Assembly: GCA_963818205.1 (NCBI GenBank)
Contig: CAWFRG010000003.1
Span: 1-64,000 of the forward strand
Direction: 5' to 3'
Source of the DNA: CAVVYV01 sp963818205
GTDB taxonomy: Bacteria; Actinomycetota; Thermoleophilia; Solirubrobacterales; 70-9
DNA: 64,000 nt
Shown here in pieces: positions 27,530 through 37,599 of the stretch. The position numbers and the translations under genes are program-made. Below the pieces are notes generated by a model. It did no database searches and was not told the DNA's origin. It was given only the letters and a program-made list of their open reading frames with translations. Every line of letters begins with the position of its first letter. Position 1 is the first letter of the stretch.

Positions 27530-28288
27530 TTGGACCCGCTCGAGCTGATCGCCGTCGCCGTCTGGTCCTTTGCCGTCTCCTTCTTCGGCGGCCTGGTCGG
27601 CCTGGTGCTGGGGAATCTGCGCCTGCCGCTGATCGTCCTGGTCGGCAGCTCACCGGCCGCGGCCGCCGGCGCCAACGTCGCGATCTCCGGGCTGGCGGCA
27701 CTCACCTCCGCCTACGCGCACTGGCGCGGCGGCCGGGTCAACTGGCGACTGTTCGCCTGGATGGCTCCGACCTCGCTGGTGGGCGCGATCGCCGGCGGCC
27801 TGATCGCCGGCGTCCTCCCCGAGCGCGTCCTGCTCGGGGCGATCTCGCTGGTCGTTCTCTACGGGGCGGTCGAGGTCGCCCGTTACAAGCGGCCCGAGGG
27901 CGGCGACGGGTCGCCGACCCGGATGGAGTTCTTCCTCAACGCCGCCCTGGTCGGATTCGGGGTCGGGCTCCTCGGTGGCCTTGTCGGCCTGATCCTCGGC
28001 TCGCTGCGACTGCCGGCAATGGTCAAATGGGCGGGCGTCGGTCCCTACGGGGCGGTCGGCACGAACGCGGCAGTCGGTGTCGTGGTCGGGATCGGTGGGC
28101 TTCTCGGGCACCTGCCGAGCGGGGTCGACTGGGAAATACTTGCGGTCGGCGGCGCGGCGGCGATGCCGGCCGCCTACCTCGGCTCCCGCTTCACCGGCCG
28201 CCTTGACGAGCACCAGCTGATCCGGGCGATCGCGGCGATCCTGGTGGTCAGCGGCCTGGCGATGGCCGCCCAGGCGATCTTCGGCTAG
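27530..28288 (+). CDS. TSUP (TauE/SafE) family permease
   Basis: 252 residues, intact, eight hydrophobic helices in two related halves. Each half carries the family glycine motif, FFGGLVGLVLGNLRLPLIV in the first and LLGGLVGLILGSLRLPAMV in the second, each followed by an ANVAIS- or TNAAVG-type helix. Members move sulfite, sulfoacetate or other small anions across the membrane. TTG start at 27530. No sulfur gene is adjacent, so the substrate is unknown. Compare the two half-size relatives at 56738-57489. Confidence 0.87.
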   Translation: MDPLELIAVAVWSFAVSFFGGLVGLVLGNLRLPLIVLVGSSPAAAAGANVAISGLAALTSAYAHWRGGRVNWRLFAWMAPTSLVGAIAGGLIAGVLPERVLLGAISLVVLYGAVEVARYKRPEGGDGSPTRMEFFLNAALVGFGVGLLGGLVGLILGSLRLPAMVKWAGVGPYGAVGTNAAVGVVVGIGGLLGHLPSGVDWEILAVGGAAAMPAAYLGSRFTGRLDEHQLIRAIAAILVVSGLAMAAQAIFG

Positions 28289-28318
28289 CGGCAAATCCGT
28301 GCCCTCTAAGCTGCCCCC

Positions 28319-29654
28319 ATGACGGAGGGGACCGCAGCTACGGCTGTCCCGACCGGCCTTGGCGCCGAGGCGGTGGGCATTTTGCAGAGGCTGATCCGCG
28401 CCGACACGGTCAACCCGCCCGGGAATGAGCGTGCGCTCCAGGAGGAGCTGGCGGCGATGCTCACCGAGGCGCGGCTTCGAGTCCGAGCTCCTCGCCGCCG
28501 AGCCCGAGCGGACCAACCTGGTGGCGAGGCTCCCCGGCGGGGACGGCCCGACCCTGACCCTGCTCGGCCACGTCGACACGGTCCGGGCCGACCGCGAGAC
28601 CTGGAGTCGCGACCCCTGGGGCGGTGAGCTGGTCGACGGCTGGATCTGGGGCCGGGGCGCCCTCGACATGAAGGGACAGGTGGCGGCCGAGCTCGCCGCC
28701 TGCCTCGCCCTCGCGAAGAGCGGCTGGCGGCCGGCCGGCGAGCTCCTCCTCGTCCTCACCGCCGACGAGGAGGCGGGTGGCGGGCTCGGCGCCCGGTGGC
28801 TCTGCGAGCAGCATCCCGACAAGGTGAGAAGCGACTTCGTCGTCAACGAGGGCGGCGGCGAGTTGATCGAATTCGGAGGCCGGCGCCTCTACACGCTCAG
28901 CGTCGGCGAGAAGGGGATCTTCCGGATCCGGCTCCGGACCCAGGGCGAGGCCGGCCACGCGTCGCTGCCGCGGATCGGCGACAACGCCCTCCTCAAGCTT
29001 GCGCGCTGCATAGCCGCGCTCTCGGAGCAGCCGCCGCCCGAGCCGACGCCGGAGGGAGAGGCCCTGCTCCATGCGCTCTTCGGCGAGCACTTCAGCGGTG
29101 AGGAGGGAATGTGGGCGGGTCTCGAGCGCCTGCGGGCCGAAGCGCCGTTGCTCAGCGACTACCTGGTCGAGCCGATGCTCGGCGTCACCCTCACCCCGAC
29201 CAAGGCGGAGGCGGGGAAGAAGGCGAACGTGATCCCCTCCGAGGCCGAGGCGCTGATCGACTGCCGGGTGCCTCCCGGGTACGACGAGGACGAGGCCCGC
29301 CGGCAGCTCCTCGCCCTGATCGGGGAGGACGACTACACGATCGAGTTCGGCGAGGCGGTGGTCGGTAACCGCTCGCCGATGGCCTCGCCGCTGGCGGACG
29401 CGATCGGCGCCTGGCTCGCCGAGGCCGACCCCGGCGCGGAGCTGGCGCCCACCGTGATGCCGGGCTTCAGCGACAGCAACCCCTTCCGGACGGCCTTCCC
29501 CGACGCCGTCGTCTACGGCTTCTGCCCCCACCGCGAGATCGGCCTGATCGAGGCGGCGCCGCTGATCCACGGCGCCGACGAGCGTGTTCCCGCCTCCGAC
29601 ATCGAGCTGGCGGCGAGCTTCTTCTACGAGCTTCCCCGGAGAGTGCTGGCATGA
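28319..29654 (+). CDS. M20-family metallopeptidase/deacylase (frame break near 28475)
   Basis: About 444 residues. Metal ligands are visible: His in LTLLGHVDTVRAD, Asp in GRGALDMKGQVAA, the Glu pair in LTADEEAGGG, and a late His in LIHGADERV. The dimerisation domain contains GEAGHASLPRIGDNAL. The first 50 residues lie in another frame, with the break near 28475. Members hydrolyse N-acyl amino acids or peptides in the cytoplasm. Its stop overlaps the DUF1385 start (ATGA). Confidence 0.87.
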
Positions 29655-30527
29655 GCGAGAACGGCAGCCAGAACGGCGGCGCGGCGACAGAGGAGGACCG
29701 CTACGTCCTCCGGCTCGGGGGGATGGCCCTGCGCAACGGGCTGCTGATCCACGGCCCCACATCCTGGGCGGCGGCCGCCCGGGACCAGCAGGGCGAGATC
29801 CAGGTCGCCTCCGGGCGGAAGCCGGCGCTGGCGCCCGACCTGGCCGGCCCGGGTGCCGCTCCTGCGCGGCCCGTTGAAGCTGGCCGAGGCGTTCGTTCTG
29901 ATCCCGTTCGTCCGACTGCGGCTGAGGTCGGCGCGGCTTCCATTCGAGGACGTCCGGGTGCTGGCGGCGATGTTCGTCGCCTCGACCGCCAGCCGCTCGC
30001 TCCGGCGGCGCGAGAGCACCGCGATCCGCGAGCTCGCCCAGGCGGTGCTCGGGCTGGCGCCGGCGCTGGTCGCCCTCGGCGACCGCAACCTCGCCGCGTA
30101 CCACGGGGTTGAGCACAAGGCGATCGGCGCCTACGAGGCGGGCTCCGACGATCCCGCCTCCGCGACCAAGGAGCACGAGCGCTGCGGATCCAACCTGGTG
30201 GCGCCGATGCTGCTGCTCTCGGCGGCGGGCCAGCTGCTGCTCGAGCGAGCGCTCGAGAAGCCCGGACCGATCGCCAGGGCCGCGGTCGGGATGGCGAGCG
30301 TCTCGATCGCCGCCGAGCTCTTCGCCTGGAGCGAGCGCAACCCGGAGACCACGGCGGCCCGCGCCTTCCACCGGCCCGGGCATGAGATCCAGCGTCATAT
30401 CGCCACCAAGGAGCCGACCCCCGAGCAGCTCGAGGTCGGGGTCGCGGCGCTGCGGGAGATCCTTCGCCTCGAGCAGGAGGCCGAGGCGGAGCAGGTCCCG
30501 GCGGACGAGGGTCTGCCGACGACCTGA
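29651..30527 (+). CDS. DUF1385 family membrane protein (frame break near 29855)
   Basis: About 291 residues. N-terminal RLGGMALRNGLLIHGPTSWAAAAR matches the G-M-x-x-GV-M-(I/M)R-x-P start of DUF1385. The second frame carries PLLRGPLKLAEAF, AAYHGVEHKAIGAYE with the conserved H-x-x-EHK motif, KEHERCGSNLV (canonical HxRCGTxF) and PGHEIQRHIATKEPT near the end. The family is a multi-pass membrane protein of unknown biochemical function. It is coupled to the M20 gene by a 4-base overlap. A repeat element follows its stop. Confidence 0.82.
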
Positions 30528-30545
30528 GGCCGACGGGCCGTCATC

Positions 30546-30589
30546 TAACGGGTCGCTCCTCGGCTGCGCCTCGGAGCGCCCTCGCATAA
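30546..30589 (+). repeat. Dispersed palindromic repeat, single form
   Basis: TAACGGGTCGCTCCTC followed 11 bases later by GGAGCGCCCTCGCAT: one left and one right half-site of the element found doubled at 16890, 51867 and 62614. CGCTCC pairs with GGAGCG, and GGG with CCC beyond a bulged T. It lies between the DUF1385 stop and the epimerase start, in the same direction as both. Confidence 0.8.
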
Positions 30590-30608
30590 CGCGAATAGAC
30601 TTGCCTGC

Positions 30609-31010
30609 GTGCTCGGTCGCATCGACCACATCGGAGTCGCCACCGACGACCTCGAGGGGGCGGTCGCCCTCTACGAGGACACCCTGGGGATGCCCGTCGC
30701 CCACCGCGAGACGGTCGAGAGTCAGGGGGTCGAGGCGGTGCTGCTCGACGTCGGCGAGGGACACGTCGAGCTGCTCAGCCCGCTCGGCCCGGAGACGCCG
30801 GTGGGCAAGTACCTCGACAAGCGCGGGCCGGGTCTCCACCACGTCGCCTACGCGGTCGGCGACATCGACGACGTCCTCAGCCGCCTGAAGGAGGCGGGGG
30901 TCGAGATGATCGACTCCGAGCCGCGTCAGGGGATCCGGGACTCCCGGGTCGCCTTCGTCCATCCCCGCTCGACGGGCGGCGTCCTCACCGAGATCGTGGA
31001 GCCCGCCTGA
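30609..31010 (+). CDS. mce: Methylmalonyl-CoA epimerase
   Basis: 133 residues from a GTG, intact. VOC-fold metal enzyme that interconverts the two methylmalonyl-CoA epimers. The metal ligands fit: His in IDHIGVATDDL, Glu/His region GHVELLSPL, His in GLHHVAYAV, and Glu in LTEIVEPA. The RHETVESQGVEA-type linker between domains is also usual. It overlaps the next start by one base (TGATG). No mutase gene is adjacent. Confidence 0.9.
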   Translation: MLGRIDHIGVATDDLEGAVALYEDTLGMPVAHRETVESQGVEAVLLDVGEGHVELLSPLGPETPVGKYLDKRGPGLHHVAYAVGDIDDVLSRLKEAGVEMIDSEPRQGIRDSRVAFVHPRSTGGVLTEIVEPA

Positions 31011-31231
31011 TGGCCGCCGTCGAGCGGGTCTCGATCGGCTTCTCCGGCGGCCAGGTGGTCGAGGTCCGGCTCAGCGAGGCGAACATGAAGGAGTTTCGGG
31101 CGGCCCTCGACAAGGCCGACGGGTGGGGCGACCTCGAGACCGAGGACGGGACCGTCTCGGTCGATCTCCGTCAGGTGGTCTTCGTCCGCAGCGCCGCCGC
31201 CCACGGCAGCATCGGCTTCGGTCAGGGGTGA
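31010..31231 (+). CDS. Small soluble protein, unknown function
   Basis: 73 residues from ATG 31010, translationally coupled on both sides: TGATG after mce, and GTGA into the methyltransferase. The sequence reads as two beta strands (VERVSIGFSGGQVVEVRL), a helix (NMKEFRAALDKA) and two strands (GTVSVDLRQVVFVRS), a compact alpha/beta mini-fold. I do not recognise a family. The tight coupling argues it is a real gene. Confidence 0.65.
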   Translation: MAAVERVSIGFSGGQVVEVRLSEANMKEFRAALDKADGWGDLETEDGTVSVDLRQVVFVRSAAAHGSIGFGQG

Positions 31232-31839
31232 AGCTGCGGAGGCTCTTCTTCGCGGGCGCGCTCGCGGTGGCCGGGGCGGCCCTCTGGTGGCGGAAGAACC
31301 CCTCCGCCTGCCCGTATAGCCAGCGCTTCTGGGTCGAGGCGCCGCATCCGTTCATCACCCGCGCTCGTCTCAGCGAGATCCTCGAGGCGAAGCAAGGCGA
31401 GCGGGTGCTCGAGGTTGGGCCGGGGACCGGCTACTACACGCTTGACGTCGCCGAGTGGGTCGGGCCCGGCGGCTCGGTCGACATCCTCGACCTCCAGCAG
31501 GAAATGCTCGACCACACGATGCGGCGCGCTGGCGAGCGCAGCCTCGCCAACATCACCCCCACCCAGTCAGACGCCACCGCGCTCCCATTCGAGGACGGGA
31601 CCTACGACGCGGCGTACCTGGTCACCGTGCTCGGCGAGATCCCCGATCAGGACGCCGCGCTGCGGGAGCTGGCCCGGGTGCTGAAGCCGGGCGGCCGGCT
31701 GGTGGTGGGGGAGCTGCTCGGCGACCCCCACTACGTTCCCCTCAGCGCGCTACGGCTGCGTGCCGCCGCCGCCGGGCTCAGCTTCGAGCGCCGCTCCGGC
31801 AGCGCCCTCGGCTACTTCGCACGCTTCTCGAAGCCTTAG
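31228..31839 (+). CDS. Membrane-anchored class I methyltransferase
   Basis: 203 residues from GTG 31228, intact. An N-terminal hydrophobic stretch (LFFAGALAVAGAALWWRKNP) suggests a membrane anchor. The SAM fold follows: VLEVGPGTGYYTLDVA (motif I), VDILDLQQEML, FEDGTYDAAYLVTVLGEI, and LKPGGRLVVGELLGDPHYV. It resembles UbiE/SmtA-type small-molecule or lipid methyltransferases; the acceptor is unknown. Convergent and overlapping with the BtrH-like gene stop. Confidence 0.82.
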   Translation: MKLRRLFFAGALAVAGAALWWRKNPSACPYSQRFWVEAPHPFITRARLSEILEAKQGERVLEVGPGTGYYTLDVAEWVGPGGSVDILDLQQEMLDHTMRRAGERSLANITPTQSDATALPFEDGTYDAAYLVTVLGEIPDQDAALRELARVLKPGGRLVVGELLGDPHYVPLSALRLRAAAAGLSFERRSGSALGYFARFSKP

Positions 31840-32828
31840 CTGCCGCCGGCGAGGCTTGTCCAGAGGCGCTCCTCGGCCGCGAGCACCTCGCCGGCCTCTG
31901 AGGCGAGCACCTTCCAGGGCCTCGGGTCGGGCTCCTCCGGCTCGCTCGCCTCGCGAGCTGCGATTGCCAGCGCCGTCCAGCTCTCGGCGGCGTCCTGGGC
32001 GAGCGCCGACTCCTCGTAGCCGGCCTCATCGAGGAAGCGCGAGTACATCCGGCGGAAGTTGCCGCCGCCGGTTCCCCGCCGCTCGACCACCTGGTAGAGG
32101 AAGCGCGCGCACCACCGCCAGTCCTCCGCCGCCTCCGGCCAGCCTCCGACCTCGGCGGCGAAGCGCCGGAGCGCCGGCAGGCCCTGGAAGTCGCCCATCG
32201 CCGGCTCGGTCATCTCCTTCGCCGCCCGCTCGATCGCCTTCGGCGCATGCGCCAGGAGGTCATCCCGGTTCAGCTCGGCGCCCGGCGGCAGGTCGACGAT
32301 GTGTCCCTCGAGCTCGAAGATCGGCTGCTTCGAGTGCCTCGCTTCGCGGAGGCTCTCGAGTGAGGTCGTCTGCAGGTCCTCGAAGGCGGTGTCGGAGAGC
32401 CAGGCGAGCTCCTCGTCATAGCCGGCGAGGACCACGGCGTGCCCGGGGAAATGGGCCGAGCGCCCGTAGTGGTCGAGGTAGTAGAGGTCGGTGAGCAACA
32501 GCGCCGGGCGTCCCTCGTCGATTGCCTCGCGGGCGAGGGCCCAGGAGGCGTCGGGGTCGTCGTCGGTGCGCAGCCGCAGGGGGCCGTCGGTGAGCTCGAG
32601 GAAGTTCTCCTCGAGGCGCGCCGCGCGTCCGTTCGTGAACCGCGAGGGCGAGGTGCCGTCGACGACCACGTAGTAGAAGCAGGCGCCGGCGCCGAGGCCG
32701 AAAGCCATCTCCTCGGAGATCTCGACCCCGTGGAAGCCGAGCAGGTTGCGGAGCGCGGTGGAGCCGCAGTGGTGCCCGGGAACGTGCCGGTAGCCGGGCA
32801 CCATCACCCGCTTCGCGGTCTCGGTCAT
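31836..32828 (-). CDS. BtrH-like protein (papain-like N-terminal domain plus DUF4872-type C-terminus)
   Basis: 330 residues, intact. The N-terminal half resembles the BtrH domain: PGHHCGSTALRNLLGFHG with candidate nucleophile Cys21, GLGAGACFYYVV, and HFPGHAVVLAGYDEE with His131 and Asp138, a cysteine-protease-like triad. The second half (from about residue 170) is helical, with KAIERAAKEM, GLPALRRFAAEVGGWPE and FRRMYSRFLDEAGYEES, as in the DUF4872 partner domain. BtrH itself transfers an acyl chain from a carrier protein to an antibiotic. Coupled by ATGA to the upstream membrane gene. Confidence 0.75.
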   Translation of the reverse strand: MTETAKRVMVPGYRHVPGHHCGSTALRNLLGFHGVEISEEMAFGLGAGACFYYVVVDGTSPSRFTNGRAARLEENFLELTDGPLRLRTDDDPDASWALAREAIDEGRPALLLTDLYYLDHYGRSAHFPGHAVVLAGYDEELAWLSDTAFEDLQTTSLESLREARHSKQPIFELEGHIVDLPPGAELNRDDLLAHAPKAIERAAKEMTEPAMGDFQGLPALRRFAAEVGGWPEAAEDWRWCARFLYQVVERRGTGGGNFRRMYSRFLDEAGYEESALAQDAAESWTALAIAAREASEPEEPDPRPWKVLASEAGEVLAAEERLWTSLAGGS

Positions 32829-33951
32829 CGTCCGATTGTGGCCGATTCCGGCTGCCGGCCGGCACCGACCCGCTCGCGCAGGCGCAGGTACTCGGCCCGG
32901 TCGGCGAAGCTCCCTCGCATCTCCGAGGTCAGCTCGTCGAGAAACTCCTCGCGGTAGGTGCCGTCGGTGAACATCGCGATCGCAAAGTAGAACCCTGAGA
33001 ACGCCGCCAGGCCGGCGGCGACCCGGAGCAGCTCGGTGGTCAGCTCCAACCTCTCGCCGAAGAGCTCGAAGTGGAAGAGCTCGTCGCCCGCGGTGCCGAT
33101 CCACTCGACCGGAGCTGCTCGTCGACCGCGAGCACCCCGAAGACGGCGAGGAAGGCGCCGATCATCAGGCTGACCAGGAGCACCTGGGTCGCCTGGCTGA
33201 CCAGCATCACAAGCTCGACGTTGAGGAGCTGGCGCCGCCGCAGCGGCGGGCTGTCGCCGCCCGCCTCGTCCTCCAGCTGCGCGCCTCGCGCGGCAGCCGG
33301 ACCGCCAGGAAGGCGAGCGCCAGCAGGACAAGCATTCCCATCATCGTTGCGTAGATCCCCCGGGTGGGGCGGGAGAAGATCTCCCAAAGCTCCTGGGTGG
33401 GGAAGGAGAGGAGGACGAAGATCGCCAGCAGCGGCACTGCCTTGGCAACCAGGCTCAGGGCGGAGCGGAGCTGGTTGACGACGCGGCTGAGGACCCAACC
33501 GACGATCGGGATCAGTCCCAGCCCGACTACCGCGTAGATCAGTCCCAGAAGCAGGAGGTTGGCGACGGCGGTGACCGCTGCGCTGCCGAGCTGGCCGCCG
33601 AAGAGGACCGGCAGCACCGCCGGGACCAGCACGAACCCGGTCAGCTCCGCCTTCCCGAGCCGCCGCGGAATCGCCGAGAAAGGCCGTCCCCTGGCGCGGT
33701 TCCCGAGCGCCATCGCCAGGAGGAGGATCGCCAGCCCGCCCGCCACCGCGAGCACGTTCTGCCACCAGCTCCAGTCGAGGTTGAGGGCGCCGAACATCTC
33801 TCCGAGGAAGACGAGGGCGAGCAGCGGCGCAGCCCGGTTGAAGATGTCCTCCCAGGCAGAGAGGTCCTCGATGAACAGCGGCAGCCCTGCCCGCCGGAAG
33901 GAGCGTTCGTACTCGTGCAGGCGCTCGGTCGGAGTCGTCTGTCCGAGTCAC
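32825..33951 (-). CDS. Multi-pass membrane protein, unknown function (frame breaks)
   Basis: About 373 residues assembled from three frames (breaks near 33280, 33115 and at the extreme N-terminus). It begins TERLHEYERSFRRAGLPLFIED, a soluble lead. Then come at least eight helices, among them NVLAVAGGLAILLLAMALG, GLIYAVVGLGLIPIVGWVL, YATMMGMLVLLALAFLAV and LLVSLMIGAFLAVFGVLAVD. It finishes with a soluble acidic C-terminal region (DELTSEMRGSFADRAEYL). I do not recognise the family. Stop and next ATG overlap, so it is expressed with the BtrH-like protein and is probably its partner. Confidence 0.65.
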
Positions 33952-34022
33952 GCATGCGTGCCCCGCCAACCGTATTCTGCGCCGGTGCTCCGGGCGCCTC
34001 GACCTAGCGCCTCCTCTATGCG

Positions 34023-34482
34023 ATGCGGACCCGGTTCCACGGGCCGGCGATCGAGGCGATCGGCAAGGGGCTCGGCCGGATCGGCGAGTACGGGATCGTC
34101 TGGCTCGCGATCGGGGTCGTCCTTGCGATCGCCGACTCGGACCAGCGCGATGCCTGGCTGGTGGCCGGGATCCTCGGCCCGGTCGCGATCGGGCTCAACT
34201 TCGTGGTGAAGGTGATCGTCCGCCGGCCCCGCCCGGTGCTCGAGGGGCTGCCGCCGCTGGGCGGCGCCCCGAGCTCGCTCAGCTTCCCCTCCGCCCACGC
34301 GACCTCATCATTCGCCTGCGCGACCGCGATGACCCGGATCGCGCCCGAGGCGGCGGTCCTCTTCGTCCTCGCGACGGCGATCGCGGCCTGCCGCCCCTAC
34401 CTGGGCATGCACTATCCCTCCGACGTGATCGGCGGGCGTCCTCCTCGGCACCGGCCTCGGCCTGCTGGTGCCGCTGCCGTGA
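34023..34482 (+). CDS. PAP2-family membrane phosphatase (frame break near 34435)
   Basis: About 153 residues. The phosphatase signature is KVIVRRPRP, then SFPSAHATSSFACA, then ACRPYLGMHYPSDVIGG, the three PAP2 motifs with catalytic His residues. The break near 34435 hides the last helix, which in the repaired frame reads VLLGTGLGLLVPLP up to a TGA overlapping the YchF start. An upstream start (GTG 33984) with one frame slip would add RLLYAMRTRF-type sequence before ATG 34023. Acts on lipid or polyprenyl phosphates at the membrane. Confidence 0.8.
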
Positions 34483-35556
34483 AGATCGGGATCGTCGGCC
34501 TGCCGAACGCCGGCAAATCGACCCTGTTCAACGCGCTCACCGCGGCCGCCGCCGAGACCGGCGACTACCCGTTCACCACGGTGGAGCCGAACGTCGCCGT
34601 GGTCGAGGTCCCGGACGAGCGCCTCGACACGGGTCGCCGAGACCCTCGGCTCCTCGGCGGTCGTCCGGGAGACGATCGAGTTCCACGACATCGCCGGCCT
34701 CGTCCGGGGCGCCTCGGAGGGCGAGGGGCTCGGCAACCGCTTCCTCGCCTCGATCCGGGAGACCGACGCGATCTGCCACGTGATCCGGGCCCACTCGCTC
34801 GGCGCAGGTCGCCCACCCCGACGGGCGGGTCGATCCGCTCGCCGACGCCGAGCTGGTCGAGGCCGAGCTGCTCGCCGCAGACCTCGAGGGCGCCGAGCGC
34901 CGGCTCGAGCGGCTCACGAAGGAGGCGCGCTCGGGCGACAAGCAGGCGGTCGCCGAGCACGCGTGGCTCGAGCGGGTGGTCGAGGCGCTTCGCGCCGGCC
35001 GGCCCGCCCGCGAGGTCCCGGTGCCCGAGGCGGCGCCGGACGCGCTCCGGAAGCTGGCGCCGCTGACCGCGAAGCCGGTTCTCTACGTCGTCAACGTCGA
35101 CGAGGGAACCGACGAGCTGCCCGAGGATCTGGTCCGCCACGCGGAGGGGATGGAGGCGACCGTGATCGCGATCTCGGCCCGGGTCGAGGCCGAGCTGCGC
35201 GAGCTCGAGCCCTGCCGAGGCCGAGGAGATGCGGACCGAGCTCGGGATCGAGCGCTCCGGGCCTCGAGCGACTGATCAGGGCCGCGTTCGAGCTCCTCGA
35301 CCTGGTCAGCTTCTTCACCGCCGACACCGGCAAGGAGGCGACCGGTCGCACCCTGCGCCGGGGCGGCACCGCCTACGAGGCCGCCGGCAAGGTCCACACC
35401 GACATCCAGCGCGGCTTCGTCCGCGCGGAGGTGGTCGGCTGGAAGGAGCTGGTGGACGCCGGCGGCTACGCCGGGGCACGCGAGCGCGGCACCCTCCGCA
35501 CCGAGGGGCGCGACTACGTCGTCCGCGAGGGCGACGTGATCACGATCCGCGTCTAG
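34479..35556 (+). CDS. ychF: YchF/OLA1-family ATPase (four frame breaks)
   Basis: About 357 residues. G1 is IGIVGLPNAGKSTLFNAL, G3 is FHDIAGLVRGASEGEGLGN, then HVIRAHS. The coiled-coil insert contains AERRLERLTKEARSGDKQAV; G4-like is LYVVNVDEG. The C-terminal TGS domain includes GKEATGRTLRRGGTAYEAAG, HTDIQRGFVRAEVVGW and VREGDVITIRV. Breaks near 34630, 34800, 35215 and 35265 look like single extra bases. Ribosome- or stress-linked ATPase. GTG start overlaps the PAP2 stop. Confidence 0.9.
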
Positions 35557-35580
35557 CGATCCCGCCGTAAAGTCGCGAGC

Positions 35581-36329
35581 GTGAGCGCACCTCGACCGAT
35601 CGGACACCGCCTGGCGGTGATCCACGGCAACAGCCTTCCCCCCAAGGCGGAGGCCTTTGACGGCCCGGAGGTGGAGGTGAACGCCGGTGGCCAGCGGCCG
35701 GTGCGGGCGATCGATGCGGGCTCGATCGTCCTGATCCAGCGCCACGGGCCTGAGCGCCGAATCCCCGCCCACCTGGTCGACCATCAGCGCCAACATCCGC
35801 GCCGCCTGCGAGCTCGGCTGCGACCGAGTGCTCGCGCTCGGCTCCAGTGGCAGCCTGCAAGCTCGAGTGGGGAGTCGGGACCCTCGTCTGCCCCGACGAC
35901 TTCTACGCCCCCGAGGTGACGCCGAGCTACTACGACGATCCCCGCGGCCATACCGTTCCGGGCTTCGACCCCGACTGGCGCCGGATCGTGGTCAGCGCCT
36001 GGGGCTCGCTGACCGAGACGCGGTGATCGACGGAGGCGTCTACGCGCAGACGCGCGGCCCTCGCTTCGAGACCCCGGCGGAGGTCAGGGCGCTCGCCGAG
36101 CGCGCCGACCTGGTCGGGATGACGATCGCCGCCGAGGCGATCCTCGCCCGGGAGGCGACGGTTGCCTACGCCGCGATCTGCACGATCGACAACCTCGCCA
36201 ACGGGATCGCCGAGCACCCGCTGACGGTCGAGGAGTACCGGCGCGGACGTGATCAGACCGGTCGTCAGTCTGCTGGAGGACCTCCAGTACGTCCTCCCGG
36301 CGCTCGCCGAGGGGCTGCCCGGCCCGTGA
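35581..36329 (+). CDS. Methylthioadenosine / purine nucleoside phosphorylase (frame breaks)
   Basis: About 250 residues in four or more frame pieces. The phosphate and substrate elements can be followed: IVLIQRHGPERRIPAHLV, NIRAACELGC with LALGSSGSL, LVCPDDFYAPEVTPSYY, and the diagnostic GGVYAQTRGPRFETPAEVRAL, then GMTIAAEAILARE and ICTIDNLANG. Members split methylthioadenosine or purine nucleosides with phosphate. The next gene, MtaD, acts on the same compound, which favours the MTA assignment. Stop overlaps the next GTG. Confidence 0.8.
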
Positions 36330-37587
36330 GCCTCGCGGTCACCCGGGCGCTGCTCGATGGGGAGACGCGTGGGCCTGCGCGCCGAGGAGGGTGTGATCAC
36401 CGAGCTCGGCCCCGCGGTCGAGCCGCGCCAGGGCGACAGGGTGATCGAGGCCGACGGTCTGCTGCTCACCCCGCCACTCGTAAACGGCCACACCCACGCC
36501 GCGATGACTCTGTTCCGGGGCTTCGGTGACGACCTGCCGCTGATGGAGTGGCTGCGGACGAAGATCTGGCCGGCCGAGGAGAGGCTCGAGCCCGACGACG
36601 TCTACTGGGGCACCCGCCTGGCTGCGGTGGAGATGATCCGCTCGGGGACGACCCGCTTCTTCGACATGTACTGGCACGGGGTCGAGGCGGCCCGAGCGGT
36701 CGTCGAGGCGGGAATGCGGGCGGTGGTCAGCTCGGTGTTGATCGATCGCCTCGATCCCGCGGCGGGGGAGAAGGCGCGGCCGCAGGTGCTGGAGTCCCTC
36801 GATCGGTTGACCGGCCTCGGACCTCTGGTCACCCCGAGCTTCGGGCCGCACGGCGATCTACACGGTCAGCGCCGAGTCGCTCGCTTGGATCGCCGAGGTG
36901 GCGGCGGAGCGGCAGCTCCCTGTGCAGATCCACCTGTCGGAGACCGAAGACGAGGTGAGCGAGTGCGAAGCCCGCACCGGCAAGACGCCCGGCCAGGTAC
37001 CTCGACGACCTCGGCCTGCTCGGCCCCCGCACGGCCCTCGCCCACGGTGTCTGGCTCGACGCCACGGAGCTCGAGCTGCTCGCCGAGCGCGGCGCCACGG
37101 TCGTCACCAATCCGGCCGCCAACATGAAGCTCGCGGTCGGCGGCGCCTTCCCCTATCCGCAGGCGGCGGCGTCCGGGGTCGGCCCTGGGGCTCGGCACCG
37201 ACGGCGTCTCCTCCAACACCAACCTCGACATGCTCGAGGAGGTGAAGCTGCTCGCGCTGCTCCAGAAGCACGCAGAGCCGCGACCCCTCGGTGCTGCCCG
37301 CCGCCGAGGCACTGGCGATCGCCCGCGGGGCTGCGCTCGCCGCTGATCGGCGGGCACCCCGCTCGAGGCCGGCGAAGCCGGCCGACTTCCTCCTGCTGCG
37401 GGCGAGCGACCCTGAGCTCTCGGCCGGCGGCCTCGACGCGCGACCTCGTCTACGCGGCCTCGGGCTCGGTCGTCGACACCACCGTGGTCGCCGGGCGGGT
37501 CCTGATGCGGGGCCGGGTCGTCGCGGGCCGCCGATGAGATCGTCGGCCGAGGTCCGCGCCCGCGCCGCGCGGCTCACCGCTGATTAG
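36326..37587 (+). CDS. mtaD: 5-methylthioadenosine/S-adenosylhomocysteine deaminase (frame breaks)
   Basis: An amidohydrolase assembled over at least five breaks. Metal ligands are in PPLVNGHTHAAMTLFRG, QIHLSETEDEV, ALAHGVWLDATEL and LGTDGVSSNTNLDMLEE. The substrate region RSGTTRFFDMYW is present. The final part reads VDTTVVAGRVLMRGRVVAG and, after one more slip, DEI-type sequence ending EVRARAARLTAD at the TAG 37585-37587. About 415 residues. With the upstream phosphorylase it handles methylthioadenosine, a by-product of SAM-using pathways. Confidence 0.85.
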
Positions 37588-37599
37588 GTTACTGCCGCC

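Noticed and set aside
28461..30962. A long minus-strand frame opposite M20, DUF1385 and mce
   Set aside because: The plus-strand genes have full active-site motifs. The minus frame is a GC-driven shadow.
34479..35556. Programmed frameshifting in ychF
   Set aside because: Four breaks in one gene, each fixed by removing one base, and no slippery site or stimulating structure common to them.
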